A DNA stretch of 64,000 nt. Origin: JASHPR01 sp963844655 (lineage in GTDB: Bacteria; Actinomycetota; Actinomycetes; Streptosporangiales; Streptosporangiaceae). The first letter of the stretch is position 1. Every line of letters starts with the position of its first letter. The stretch lies in assembly GCA_963844655.1 (NCBI GenBank), contig CAWJPA010000009.1, positions 434,001 to 498,000 on the forward strand, given 5' to 3'. The notes under the pieces were generated by a model. That model searched no databases and was not told the origin of the DNA. It saw only the letters and a list, made by a program, of their open reading frames with translations. Below are positions 16,579 to 25,004 of this stretch, piece by piece. The translations under genes were made by a program, and so were the position numbers.

Positions 16579-18939
16579 CTAGCCCGCGCCTTCGGGCAGG
16601 TCCTGCTCGGGCAGGCAGGCCTTGCAGGGCACGCAGCCAGCCTCCTCGGCGGCCTGCTTGGTCATGGTCTCCAGGTCTTCGCCGCTGAGGAAGCGGATCA
16701 GGATGCACCCGGCCCGGTGGTACCTGGTGATACCGGGCACGACGGTGACCTCGGCGCTGTCGGGCCGCGGGGCGGGCTCGCCGCCCGCCGGGGCGCCGGC
16801 GGCGGGGCTGGCCGCGCCGCTGTCGGCCGGCGACGCCGCCGAGGGAACGGCCGCGGCCGGCGGCGCAGCCTCCGGTTTGGCGTCAGGCTGCGGCCTGGCC
16901 GCGGGTTCGGGCCGCGGGGCGGGCTGGGGTGGCAGCGCGGGCTCGGGCTTGGGTCTTGACGCCGGCTCCGGCGGCGCGGTGGGCTCAGCCCGGGCCACGG
17001 GTTCGGGCCGGGCTGCGGGTTCGGGCCGGGCTGCGGGTTCGGGCCGGGCTGCGGGTTCGGGCCGGGCTGCGGGTTCGGGCCGGGCTGCGGGTTCGGGCCG
17101 GACTGGGGGTTCGGGCCGCGCCGGAGGCTCGGGTCGTGCGGTGGATTCTGTCCGGGCCGCGGGCTCGGGCCAGCTGGCCGGCTCCGGCCAGGCCCTGGGC
17201 TCGGGCCAGGGTGTGGGCTCGGGCCAGACGTCGGGCTCCGACCGGGCCGCGGGTTCTGAACGGGCAGATGGCTCTGACCGGGCAGATGGCTCTGACTGGG
17301 CTGCGGGTTCCCGCCGGGCGGGAGGTTCTGGCGGGCCAGCAGGTTCTGGCCGGGCCGGGGGTTCCCGCCGGGCCGGGGGTTCGGGCCGCGCGGCAGGCTG
17401 CGGCTGGCCACGGCGCTCCGCCTGGGCCGGCTCTGACCAGGCGGCAGGCTCCGACCAGGTGGACTCGGTCCAGGCCACGTAGGGACGAGCGAGTGGCTCC
17501 GGGCGGCCCTCGGGCTCAGGCCGGTCCTCGGGCCCAGGCCGGTCCAGAGGCCCAGGCCGGTCCAGAGGCCCAGGCCGGTCCAGAGGCCCAGGCCGGTCTA
17601 TAGGCTCGGGCCGGGCCGGAGGCTCACGCCGGACATCAGGCTCGCGCCGGGCCGCAGGTTCGGACCTGGCCGGGAACTCGGGCCGGGCCGCAGGCTCGGT
17701 TCTGGCCGGCTCCGGGCGGTCACCCCGCCCGGGCCGCGCACTCGACGGTGGTCTGAGGTCCGCCGGCACCGGTGATATCACTGTGGACTCGCGGCGCCCC
17801 TGGCTCTCCGGCGGAGCCGGCGGTGCGGACGGTTCCGGCGTATGCTCCCGCGCCGCGGCCGTCCCGGGCCGGGTCGCCCGGCGGGCGCCCTCAGGGGCCC
17901 GCGGTTCGTCCCGGCCCGCCGGGCCCGGGCTGGCCGCGGCCGGCTGGTCTGGCTGCGATCGCTCGGGTTCCCGCGACCGGTCGGAACGCCGCCGCCGCAG
18001 CAGGCCCCGCCCGCCAGAACGCTGGGGCTCCTCGGGAGCCCGGGGCTTCTCCGGAGCACGCGGATCAGCGGCCCGGGCCGGCTCGGCCACCCGCGGCGGC
18101 TCGGCCACCCGCGGCGGCTCGGGCGCCCTGGCCTGCTCAGCAGCCCGCGCCTCCGCAGGAATCTGCGGCTGCTCACCGGCCCGGGTCTTGTCGGGTGCCC
18201 GCTGCCGGTCTCGGCTGCGGGTCTTCTCAGGCACCCGCGGCGGCTCAGGAGCCCGTCCCCTTTCGGGCCCGCGGGGCAGGTCAGGGACCGGGGGCGGTGG
18301 CTGCTCGGATACCCGGGGTCGTTCGGGAGCTGACGGCTTGTCGGGACCCCGGGGCGGCTGGCCGGCCCGCTGCGGCGCCTCGCGGCGCTGCGGCCGCTCG
18401 GGAGGCTGCGGTGACTCAGGCCGCCGCTGCGGCGGCGGTGGCTGGGGCGGGCGCGCCTGGGCCGGCTGAGGCTGGGCCCGCTGAGTTTGTGCGGGCTGAG
18501 TTTGTGCTGGCTGAGGCTGGGCTGGCTGAGGCTGGGCTGCCTGTACCGGCGGCGGCTGGGGCGGCCACAGCTGGGCCGGGGGTTGCGCTGGCCCGGGGTG
18601 CGGCGGCGGCGGGCGCTGCTGCGGCGGCGCGGGCGGCCGTCGCTCCGCGACGCGGCCCTGGGCGGCCATCGCGCCGCTGGCCGCGCGCCCCGCGGCCGCG
18701 CCACCGGCCGCCGCGAGCACCGGAGACCGGCCGAGATCCGGTTCCCCGGCGCGGCCCTCCGCCGAGCTGCCGAAGATCTCCCCGCGCCAGATCACCACGC
18801 CCGCGACGAGCAGCACCATGGCCAGCGCGGCCACGGCTATGGCCAGATAAACCAGGAGCAGGCTGTTGGTGAGAACGCCTCCGGCGAGCAGCCCCATGGC
18901 CACGACCACAACCGTGAGGATGACGCCGAACCGGATCAC
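16579..18939 (-). CDS. Long Pro/Glu-rich membrane protein with Ada-like Cys-rich C-terminus
   Basis: About 786 residues from the GTG giving MIRFGVILTVVVV (GGAG upstream); a TTG at 18954 adds five residues. Two adjacent hydrophobic helices (residues about 5-25 and 28-50) form an N-terminal anchor. The next 650 residues are low-complexity, dominated by PEP, RPE and DRPGP repeats and likely disordered. The last 60 residues are folded-looking and conserved in style: ITRYHRAGCILIRFL ... AGCVPCKACLP. This YH-x3-C ... PCxxC pattern resembles the Ada-type zinc-binding module. It lies just downstream of divIVA, behind a strong hairpin. Function not known; a cytoplasmic, polar or division-associated scaffold is a guess from context. 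Confidence 0.7.
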   Translation of the reverse strand: MIRFGVILTVVVVAMGLLAGGVLTNSLLLVYLAIAVAALAMVLLVAGVVIWRGEIFGSSAEGRAGEPDLGRSPVLAAAGGAAAGRAASGAMAAQGRVAERRPPAPPQQRPPPPHPGPAQPPAQLWPPQPPPVQAAQPQPAQPQPAQTQPAQTQRAQPQPAQARPPQPPPPQRRPESPQPPERPQRREAPQRAGQPPRGPDKPSAPERPRVSEQPPPPVPDLPRGPERGRAPEPPRVPEKTRSRDRQRAPDKTRAGEQPQIPAEARAAEQARAPEPPRVAEPPRVAEPARAADPRAPEKPRAPEEPQRSGGRGLLRRRRSDRSREPERSQPDQPAAASPGPAGRDEPRAPEGARRATRPGTAAAREHTPEPSAPPAPPESQGRRESTVISPVPADLRPPSSARPGRGDRPEPARTEPAARPEFPARSEPAARREPDVRREPPARPEPIDRPGPLDRPGPLDRPGPLDRPGPEDRPEPEGRPEPLARPYVAWTESTWSEPAAWSEPAQAERRGQPQPAARPEPPARREPPARPEPAGPPEPPARREPAAQSEPSARSEPSARSEPAARSEPDVWPEPTPWPEPRAWPEPASWPEPAARTESTARPEPPARPEPPVRPEPAARPEPAARPEPAARPEPAARPEPAARPEPVARAEPTAPPEPASRPKPEPALPPQPAPRPEPAARPQPDAKPEAAPPAAAVPSAASPADSGAASPAAGAPAGGEPAPRPDSAEVTVVPGITRYHRAGCILIRFLSGEDLETMTKQAAEEAGCVPCKACLPEQDLPEGAG
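16999..17106. repeat. 18-bp tandem repeat (6 units)
   Basis: GGGTTCGGGCCGGGCTGC occurs five times exactly, in register, followed by one variant unit. The 18-bp period keeps the frame and encodes the six-residue repeat ARPEPA of the Pro/Glu-rich protein. Confidence 0.9.
17533..17604. repeat. 18-bp tandem repeat (4 units)
   Basis: CCCAGGCCGGTCCAGAGG occurs three times exactly plus a variant fourth unit, encoding the DRPGPL repeats of the same protein. It is a second, independent in-frame expansion. Confidence 0.88.
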
Positions 18940-18964
18940 AAACTGACTCCACAAACAGGGCTAA

Positions 18965-19000
18965 TGCGCACCGGGCCGACACGTGTCGGCCCGGTGCGCA
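18965..19000 (-). terminator. Perfect 36-bp palindrome between divIVA and the Pro/Glu-rich gene
   Basis: TGCGCACCGGGCCGACAC (18965-18982) is followed immediately by its exact complement (18983-19000): 18-bp arms with no spacer. It sits 22 bp past the divIVA stop (19023) and 25 bp before the next gene's start (18939). A terminator for divIVA, or an attenuator for the next gene, is most likely; no T-run is present. Confidence 0.65.
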
Positions 19001-19022
19001 CTAACAGCGGTCTTGCTAGCGC

Positions 19023-19883
19023 CTAGCGGCGGTCGTGCTGCGCCGAGTCGGCCGGGTGGAACCCGCCGTGGCTCACCGGCTCCGGCGGGCCCGCATAGGA
19101 ACCCGTCACTGCGGGCTGGCCGCCACCGTTGCGGCCTTCCATACGCCCCATGCCCGCGGGCACGGCCGACTGCGGCCCGGTGCCGCCAACGGCAGGGAAC
19201 ACTCCGCTGTCCGCGGCGCCCGCCTCAAGGTCACGCAGCTGGCCTTCCAGGTAAGCCTTCAGCCTGCTGCGGTACTCACGCTCGAAGGCGCGCAGGTCAT
19301 CCACCCGCCGCTCGAGTTCCTCACGCGACTGGACCAGCGAGCCCATCGCCTGGCGGTGGCGCTCCTGCGCGTCGCGCTCGAGGCTCTCGGCGCGGGCCCG
19401 GGCATCGCTGGTGATCTGCTCGGACTGACGCCTGGCCTTGGTCAGGATGTCGTCGGCCTCGCGGCGGGCCCGGCCGAGCGTCTCATCGGCCTCGCGGCGC
19501 GCATCCGCGATCGCCTGGTCGGCGGTCTGCTGGGCGAGGGCCAGCACCCGCGCGGCGGTGTCCATGTTGTCTTCGGAAACCCGCGTCGGCATCATCACCG
19601 GCTCAGGCGGCGGAGGCGCGATACGCTCCGGCTCGTGGCGAGGCGGCTCCGCGTTCATGAGTTCTGCAGGGGCCTCGGCGTGCGGAGCATTGAGTGCGGG
19701 CACCTTACCCCCACGCAGTACCTCGGCCAGCTTGGCCCGGAGCTCTTCGTTCTCCTGGATCAGCCGGTCAAGTTCCGCTTCGACCTCGTCGAGGAAGGCA
19801 TCGACTTCCTCTTCGTCGTAGCCGGGCCTGAGCCTGGTCGTGCTGAACTGCTTGTTCCGCACATCCGCGGGCGTCAGTGGCAT
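19023..19883 (-). CDS. divIVA: DivIVA/Wag31 polar growth protein
   Basis: 286 residues. The N-terminal DivIVA membrane-binding domain is exact in style (MPLTPADVRNKQFSTTRL, RPGYDEEEVDAFLDEVEAELDRL). A Pro/Glu linker and a long coiled coil follow (about residues 105-225, rich in ARREAD/ARRQSEQI heptads), then a Gly/Ser/Pro tail. In actinobacteria DivIVA marks curved membrane at cell poles and organises tip growth and septal peptidoglycan synthesis; it is usually essential. It follows yggT, sepF and ftsZ in the conserved order. The Lys/Arg-rich start and SD (GGAGA about 8 bases upstream) support the ATG at 19883. Confidence 0.97.
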   Translation of the reverse strand: MPLTPADVRNKQFSTTRLRPGYDEEEVDAFLDEVEAELDRLIQENEELRAKLAEVLRGGKVPALNAPHAEAPAELMNAEPPRHEPERIAPPPPEPVMMPTRVSEDNMDTAARVLALAQQTADQAIADARREADETLGRARREADDILTKARRQSEQITSDARARAESLERDAQERHRQAMGSLVQSREELERRVDDLRAFEREYRSRLKAYLEGQLRDLEAGAADSGVFPAVGGTGPQSAVPAGMGRMEGRNGGGQPAVTGSYAGPPEPVSHGGFHPADSAQHDRR

Positions 19884-19941
19884 GTCGTCTCCTTGGCGCG
19901 TCGAGCGTGGTCGAGCGGTAGTCCCAGTGGACGCTACCCGA

Positions 19942-20226
19942 TCAGATCAGCTGCACGGCCTGCAACAGGACAAGTATCACGAGGAACAGCACCATGAAGC
20001 TGAGGTCCAAGGCCACATTACCGAGCCTGAGGTTCGGAATGTAGCGCCTTAGCAATCTCAGTGGCGGATCGGTTGCTGTGTACACACCCTCCGCGACCAC
20101 GAGCACGATGCCCGAGGGGCTCCAGTCCCGCGAGAACGCCTGAATCCAGCTGATGATCAGTCGCCCGATGAGAATCAGCAGGTAGAGCCAGAGCACGTAA
20201 GTCAGCACAGTCCTTACGATGTTCAC
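19942..20226 (-). CDS. YggT-family membrane protein
   Basis: 94 residues with two hydrophobic segments (TVLTYVLWLYLLILIGRLII; LDLSFMVLFLVILVLLQAVQLI) and the family motif TDPPLRLLRRYIP between them. YggT proteins lie between sepF and divIVA throughout actinobacteria and are linked to division and osmotic tolerance, without a defined biochemical role. Confidence 0.92.
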   Translation of the reverse strand: MNIVRTVLTYVLWLYLLILIGRLIISWIQAFSRDWSPSGIVLVVAEGVYTATDPPLRLLRRYIPNLRLGNVALDLSFMVLFLVILVLLQAVQLI

Positions 20227-20311
20227 ATCCCTGCCCTGTCCTCACGCCGTCGCCGGGAGGACCCCATCACGGTTTCGGTGCGCGTAGTTCGTTTAGTTCG
20301 CTAGTGTATGT

Positions 20312-20833
20312 CTAGCTTTGATTGAAAAATCCTCTTTCCGCCATGCGGGCCTTGTCCTCGGCGGCCACCTCAACGTTCGCCGGTGACAGCAGGAACACCT
20401 TGTTAGTCACCCGGTCGATGCTCCCGCGCAACCCGAAGATCAGGCCTGCCGAGAAGTCCACCAGACGCCTGGCGTCGCTGTCGACCATCTCGGTCAGGTT
20501 GATGATCACCGGGGTGCCCTCGCGGAAGTGCTCCCCGATCGTACGAGCCTCATTGTACGTACGCGGGTGCAGTGTGGTGATACGCGCGAGATCCGTGGTC
20601 TGTACCTGCACGGGCGGCGTGGCGGGCGGGCGCGGCTCGGGCACTCGGCTGGTCGGCTCCAGGGCGGCCTCGGCATGCCCGTTCAGATCGCGAGGATCGC
20701 CGGCGTCAATGAACTCAGCGCCGTACTCTTCGTACTCCTCGGCAGCGAACTCGTCCTGGTACTGATCGTCGTAGCGGTGCTCACCCTCTACCAGGCCGAG
20801 ATAGACCGCCATCTTGCGCATTGCGCTGGCCAT
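20312..20833 (-). CDS. sepF: Cell division protein SepF
   Basis: 173 residues from MASAMRKMAVYLGLVE (GGAGGA upstream); a frame to 20869 exists but lacks a better site. The N-terminal amphipathic helix for membrane binding, an acidic Tyr-rich linker, and the C-terminal SepF core (LHPRTYNEARTIGEHFREG; VIINLTEMVDSDARRLVDF; LIFGLRGSIDRV) are all present. SepF anchors FtsZ filaments to the membrane and is the main Z-ring tether in actinobacteria, which lack FtsA. Confidence 0.96.
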   Translation of the reverse strand: MASAMRKMAVYLGLVEGEHRYDDQYQDEFAAEEYEEYGAEFIDAGDPRDLNGHAEAALEPTSRVPEPRPPATPPVQVQTTDLARITTLHPRTYNEARTIGEHFREGTPVIINLTEMVDSDARRLVDFSAGLIFGLRGSIDRVTNKVFLLSPANVEVAAEDKARMAERGFFNQS

Positions 20834-20899
20834 CTGCTGTCCTCCGTCATGCATGCCTTTTCGCAGCACCGGTTCACGCCGGGTGCCACGCGTCGGACA

Positions 20900-21631
20900 T
20901 TACCTGACGATTGCGCGCCGGCCTCCGAGCAACGCCGTACCGACACGCACATGTGTTGCGCCCGCCTCGATTGCCTGCTCCAGATCCTCGCTCATACCGG
21001 CCGAGATCATCACCGCGCCGGGGTGCGACACGCGGACCTCGTCGGCCACTTCTTTCAATTTCCTGAACGCTGCGGCCGCCGGGATCTCAATCGGCGCCAC
21101 GGCCATGACGCCGCCCAGGCACAGGGCGTCCTCGCTGGCGATCGCGTCGGCCACGGTCATCACCTCGGGGCCGAACGTGCCGCCCCGGGCCGGGTCGCCG
21201 TCCAGGCTCACCTGGACCAGGCAGGTCACGGTGCGGCCCGCGGCGCTGGCCCGCGTGCCCAGGGCCCGGACCAGGCGCAGCCGGTCCACCGAGTGGATGA
21301 CCTCGGCGTAGGAGACCACGCTGGCGGTCTTGTTGGTCTGCAGCTGACCCACGAAGTGCCAGGTCAGGGGCAAACCCAGGGCGGCGGTCTCGGCGGCCTT
21401 GGGCGCCGCTTCCTGGTCCTTGTTCTCCCCGATATCGCGCACCCCGAGCTCACAGAGCAGCCGGATGTCGGACACGGGGTACGTCTTGGTCACCGCGATC
21501 AGCGTGACCTCGCCTGGGCTGCGGCCTGCCGCACCGCAGGCCGCCGCGATCCGGTCCCGCACCGCGGCAAGCCGCGCCGCGATCTCGTCCTTGCGGTCAG
21601 CCGCGCTCGGGCCTGTGGTGGTCACTGGCAC
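20900..21631 (-). CDS. YggS-family PLP-binding protein (PLP homeostasis)
   Basis: 243 residues. Fold-type III pyridoxal-phosphate protein: the PLP lysine lies in LIAVTKTYP, and the family motifs RDIGENKDQEA, WHFVGQLQTNK and SAGMSEDLEQAIEAGATHVRVGTALLG are all seen. Members control free PLP and amino-acid balance and have no known catalytic turnover. The gene between pgeF and sepF is in the standard actinobacterial position. GTG start; the next GTG two codons on is possible. Confidence 0.94.
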   Translation of the reverse strand: MPVTTTGPSAADRKDEIAARLAAVRDRIAAACGAAGRSPGEVTLIAVTKTYPVSDIRLLCELGVRDIGENKDQEAAPKAAETAALGLPLTWHFVGQLQTNKTASVVSYAEVIHSVDRLRLVRALGTRASAAGRTVTCLVQVSLDGDPARGGTFGPEVMTVADAIASEDALCLGGVMAVAPIEIPAAAAFRKLKEVADEVRVSHPGAVMISAGMSEDLEQAIEAGATHVRVGTALLGGRRAIVR

Positions 21632-21646
21632 ATCATGGCGCCTGGG

Positions 21647-22471
21647 TCAGGGCGCGAGCCAGACCAGGCCAGCGAACCGGCCGGTCCGGCCGTCCCGGCG
21701 GTAGGAGTACAGCCCGGGTGTCTCGGCCGTGCACCGCGGGTCGCCGGTGACCTGCTGCACTCCCGCCCGGGCCAGCTGCGCCTTGATCCCGGCCCTGATG
21801 TCGATCCCGGGGGTGCCCGCCCGGGTGACGCAGCCCGCATCCGGCTCCTGCGCCGCGACCCGGGCCCGCATCTCCTCCGGCACCTCATAACATGCGCCGC
21901 AGATGTGCGGGCCGATGGCCGCAGTCATCTGGGCCGGGTCCGCCCCGGCGCCCGACATCGCGGCCACCAGCTCGGTGACCACCCCGGCGGCCATTCCTTC
22001 GCGGCCCGCGTGGGCGACGCCGACCACCCGGGCCCGCGGGTCGGCGAGCAGGACCGGGGCGCAGTCGGCCACCAGCACCACCATGGCCAGGCCCGGCACG
22101 TCGGTGAACTGCGCGTCCACCTGAGGCAGCGGCCCGGTCGAGCCGGCCCGCGAGGGCGGCACATAGACCACGGCCGGGCCGTGCACCTGGTGCATCCAGG
22201 TCAGCCGGTCCTGGCCGAGGCCGCACGCCTCGGCCACCAGGCGCCGGTTGGCCGCGATCGCGTCCGGGTCGTCACCGACCGATGCACCCATGTTCAGCGT
22301 GTCAAAGGGTGCCGCGCTGACGCCGCCCGCACGGCTGGTGAACAGCGCGAGCACGCCAGGGGCCAGCTCGGCGGGCGGCCCCACACCAGCGCCGGGCTGG
22401 CCGTGAGGGCGGCGTCGATCATCGTGTGACGGCGGTGTGCTGCTCTGCTGAGGGAGTGGCGCGGCGCTCAC
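21647..22471 (-). CDS. pgeF: Peptidoglycan editing factor (YfiH/laccase-domain purine nucleoside phosphorylase-like)
   Basis: 274 residues. The core shows the metal site of the YfiH family: MHQVHG, VLVADCAPVLLADP, VGVAHAGREG and AIGPHICGACYEVP with the conserved His and Cys. E. coli PgeF removes wrongly incorporated residues from UDP-MurNAc precursors, and homologues act on purine nucleosides. The start GTG overlaps the ftsZ stop by 4 bp, so translation is probably coupled to ftsZ. Confidence 0.92.
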   Translation of the reverse strand: MSAAPLPQQSSTPPSHDDRRRPHGQPGAGVGPPAELAPGVLALFTSRAGGVSAAPFDTLNMGASVGDDPDAIAANRRLVAEACGLGQDRLTWMHQVHGPAVVYVPPSRAGSTGPLPQVDAQFTDVPGLAMVVLVADCAPVLLADPRARVVGVAHAGREGMAAGVVTELVAAMSGAGADPAQMTAAIGPHICGACYEVPEEMRARVAAQEPDAGCVTRAGTPGIDIRAGIKAQLARAGVQQVTGDPRCTAETPGLYSYRRDGRTGRFAGLVWLAP

Positions 22472-23949
22472 TTGAGGAAGTCTGGCACGTCGAGATCGTC
22501 GTCTTCCTCGAAGACGACGGACCGGCGCCGGGTGCTCGAGCTGTCCGGCAGCCAGGCTGCCCCCGTTCCGGACCCGGCGCGGGCCGAGGCCAGCGACTGG
22601 TCCGCCGTGGCCGGCTCGGCGGCACGCGGCGCTGGCACGCCGTCGACAGCCGGCTTGCCCTGGTCAGCCGCGCCGGAAGAGCCATCGGAGCTACCTCCGG
22701 CGCCTGCGGCGTTCCCCGGGGCCTCCGAGTTCTTCGCGGCGGCGGGCTCAGCGGCCGGGCTGCCCGCCCCGTCCTGCTGCCCGGCCGCCGGAAGCCCGGT
22801 GGCAGCGATCTTTGAGGTCGACGGCGGCGCCGGGTTGGCCGCCACGGACGGCCCGCTCTGCCCCTCGGCCGGACGCGCCGCGGGCGGAGCCGCGTCGTTG
22901 CCCGCGGGCGGGGACGAGCGCCAGCCGGTGTCCTGGTAGCCGCCTGCGGCGCCCGACGTCCCGCTGCCGGCCACGGGCCGGGCCGGCCTGGCCCGGCCGA
23001 GCTCTGCCTCATCGAATCCGGCGGCGATGACCGTGACCCGCACCTCGTCCCCGAGCGCGTCGTCGATGACCGCGCCGAAGATGATGTTGGCGTCGGGTGC
23101 GGCCGAGTTCGCCACCAGCTGCGCGGCCTCGTTGATCTCGAACAGGCCGAGGTCGGAGCCGCCCTGGATGGACAGCAGCACGCCGTGCGCGCCGTCGATG
23201 CTGGCCTCGAGCAGCGGGCTGGAGATCGCCATCTCCGCCGCGGCCACCGAGCGGTCGTCGCCGCGGGCCGAGCCGATGCCCATGAGCGCGGAGCCCGCGC
23301 CCGACATGACCGACTTGACGTCGGCGAAGTCCAGGTTGATCAGGCCGGGGGTGGTGATCAGGTCGGTGATGCCCTGGACACCGGAGAGCAGCACCTGGTC
23401 CGCCGCCTTGAACGCGTCCAGCACGCTCACCTGCCGGTCGGAGATGGACAGCAGCCGGTCATTCGGGATCACGATGAGGGTGTCCACCTCATCCCGCAGC
23501 TTCTCGATGCCCGCATCCGCTTGCGCCGCCCGGCGCTTGCCCTCGAACCCGAACGGCCTGGTGACCACGCCGATGGTGAGCGCGCCGAGGGACCGGGCCA
23601 CGTTGGCCACCACCGGAGCGCCTCCGGTGCCGGTCCCGCCGCCTTCGCCGGCGGTCACGAAGACCATGTCGGCGCCCTTGAGGACTTCCTCGATCTCCTC
23701 GCGGTGGTCCTCGGCCGCCTTCTCGCCGATGTCGGGGTTCGCCCCGGCACCCAGACCGCGGGTGAGTTCGCGGCCGACGTCGAGCTTGACGTCGGCATCG
23801 CTCATGAGGAGGGCCTGAGCGTCCGTGTTGATCGCGATGAACTCGACGCCCTTGAGGCCTTCCTCGATCATCCGGTTAACGGCGTTGACACCGCCACCAC
23901 CGATACCGACGACCTTGATGACCGCCAAATAGTTCTGCGGTGCTGCCAC
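22468..23949 (-). CDS. ftsZ: Cell division protein FtsZ
   Basis: 493 residues. Tubulin-like GTPase that builds the Z-ring. The tubulin signature GGGTGTGGAP, the N-terminal nucleotide loop VVGIGGGGVNAVNRMI and the T7 loop region (NLDFADVKSVM, catalytic Asp) are present. The globular domain ends near residue 320. A long Ala/Pro/Ser/Gly linker of about 150 residues leads to the C-terminal peptide DDDLDVPDFLK, which binds SepF and other partners. The linker is much longer than in most bacteria but this is typical of some actinobacteria. Preceded by a 300-bp leader with a dyad element. Confidence 0.98.
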   Translation of the reverse strand: MAAPQNYLAVIKVVGIGGGGVNAVNRMIEEGLKGVEFIAINTDAQALLMSDADVKLDVGRELTRGLGAGANPDIGEKAAEDHREEIEEVLKGADMVFVTAGEGGGTGTGGAPVVANVARSLGALTIGVVTRPFGFEGKRRAAQADAGIEKLRDEVDTLIVIPNDRLLSISDRQVSVLDAFKAADQVLLSGVQGITDLITTPGLINLDFADVKSVMSGAGSALMGIGSARGDDRSVAAAEMAISSPLLEASIDGAHGVLLSIQGGSDLGLFEINEAAQLVANSAAPDANIIFGAVIDDALGDEVRVTVIAAGFDEAELGRARPARPVAGSGTSGAAGGYQDTGWRSSPPAGNDAAPPAARPAEGQSGPSVAANPAPPSTSKIAATGLPAAGQQDGAGSPAAEPAAAKNSEAPGNAAGAGGSSDGSSGAADQGKPAVDGVPAPRAAEPATADQSLASARAGSGTGAAWLPDSSSTRRRSVVFEEDDDLDVPDFLK

Positions 23950-24248
23950 GAGGAGGAACCTTTCCGCTCGTTTGCTCTATCGCGTTTTCGCTGGCCGCCC
24001 TGGCCGCCAGTTACCCCGTCTAGCTTGGAAAACTGCCTGCTGGCTGTCCCCCGGAATACGCCTTCATTAATATTTCGCCGCGCACGTTCTGCGGTTTTCG
24101 GCTCGTCAACTCTCACCCTCAAGTTGAGATTTAGAGTTATGTCAAGCTGTCGATTAGTACGGACAGTAGGGTTGCCCGCCGCCCGCGGTCAACTAACCGC
24201 GCCGCAGCAAGGCCGGTGTGTTGTGCCAATCTCGCGGGGCAGCACCCG
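23950..24248 (-). promoter_or_regulatory. ftsZ upstream region with dyad and -35-like box
   Basis: 299 bp between ftsQ and ftsZ without a gene, AT-richer at 24040-24150. On the minus strand TTGACA (24145-24140) is followed by a nested dyad at 24138-24108: AACTCT/AGAGTT as outer arms and CTCAA/TTGAG as inner arms around one base. The inner dyad sits where a -10 box would be expected, so it may be an operator rather than a plain promoter. Similar sequence is, from memory, found upstream of other actinobacterial ftsZ genes. Confidence 0.55.
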
Positions 24249-24998
24249 CTATCCCCCGGTGACGGCGGTAGCCGGGTCGCTGACGTCATAGGACCGTGCC
24301 CTCGTGCGCATCAGGACTTCCAGTTCGGCCGCCTTTTCCGACGGTCGGCCAATGCCGCCCCACAGCACCGTGACGCCACCCCTGAGGTGCAGCGTCACCG
24401 CGTCCGCCGACGGCGCGGCCACCGACAGCACCAAGCGCCCGATCCGCGCCGGAAGCCCCTGCAGCACGGTCGCGGCCGCGAAGACCGCCGGGCTCCCGCG
24501 CAGCGCCGCCGCGGGCGGTGCCGAGGCCAGCAGCACCATCCCGGCCGGCCGCCTGGCCACCTGGTCGACGGTCACGCCGAACTTATCGACCAGCGCGAAC
24601 CCTCCGCCGGAAGGCACCGCGAGGGCCGGCGTTCTGGCTGTGATCGTGATCACGAGCGCGTCCGGCCAGTCCCGGCTGACCGTCGCGGACAGAACCTGGG
24701 TGATGCCCTCAACCCGGCGCGCGACCGCGGCCGTGTTGACCCGGGCCAGCGGGGTGCCCCGCACCACGTGCGCCGCCCTGACCACCTCGGCCTTGGGCAC
24801 CGCGTGCGGGCCCCGTACGACCACGGTCCTGACGACCAGCAGGCTCGAGCCGAGCAGCCCCCAGACCAGGGCGGCGATGATGGCGACCGCCGCCACCGCG
24901 AACAGGGCCGCCTTCCAGGGACCGCGGCGGCGGTTGGCGGCGTCGCCCGGCGGGCTGCCGGAGTCCAGCAGGCCGGTCACTGAGCCTTCCCGGACCAT
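24249..24998 (-). CDS. ftsQ: Cell division protein FtsQ
   Basis: 249 residues: short cytoplasmic N-terminus, one membrane helix (AALFAVAAVAIIAALVWGLLG), then the POTRA domain (VVRTVVVRGPHAVPKAEVVRAA) and the beta domain (VTVSRDWPDALVITITARTPALAV). FtsQ bridges early and late division proteins at the septum. It follows murC by 6 bp. Start is GTG (MVREGSV); no unusual feature seen. Confidence 0.94.
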   Translation of the reverse strand: MVREGSVTGLLDSGSPPGDAANRRRGPWKAALFAVAAVAIIAALVWGLLGSSLLVVRTVVVRGPHAVPKAEVVRAAHVVRGTPLARVNTAAVARRVEGITQVLSATVSRDWPDALVITITARTPALAVPSGGGFALVDKFGVTVDQVARRPAGMVLLASAPPAAALRGSPAVFAAATVLQGLPARIGRLVLSVAAPSADAVTLHLRGGVTVLWGGIGRPSEKAAELEVLMRTRARSYDVSDPATAVTGG

Positions 24999-25004
24999 CG
25001 GGCG

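Noticed and set aside
16999..17604. CRISPR-like array
   Set aside because: 18-bp direct tandem units without spacers, in-frame inside a coding gene.
16622..18872. Plus-strand Gly/Ala/Ser-rich frames opposite the Pro/Glu-rich gene
   Set aside because: They arise from the same tandem repeats read backwards; the minus frame has a signal anchor, RBS and a folded Cys-rich end.
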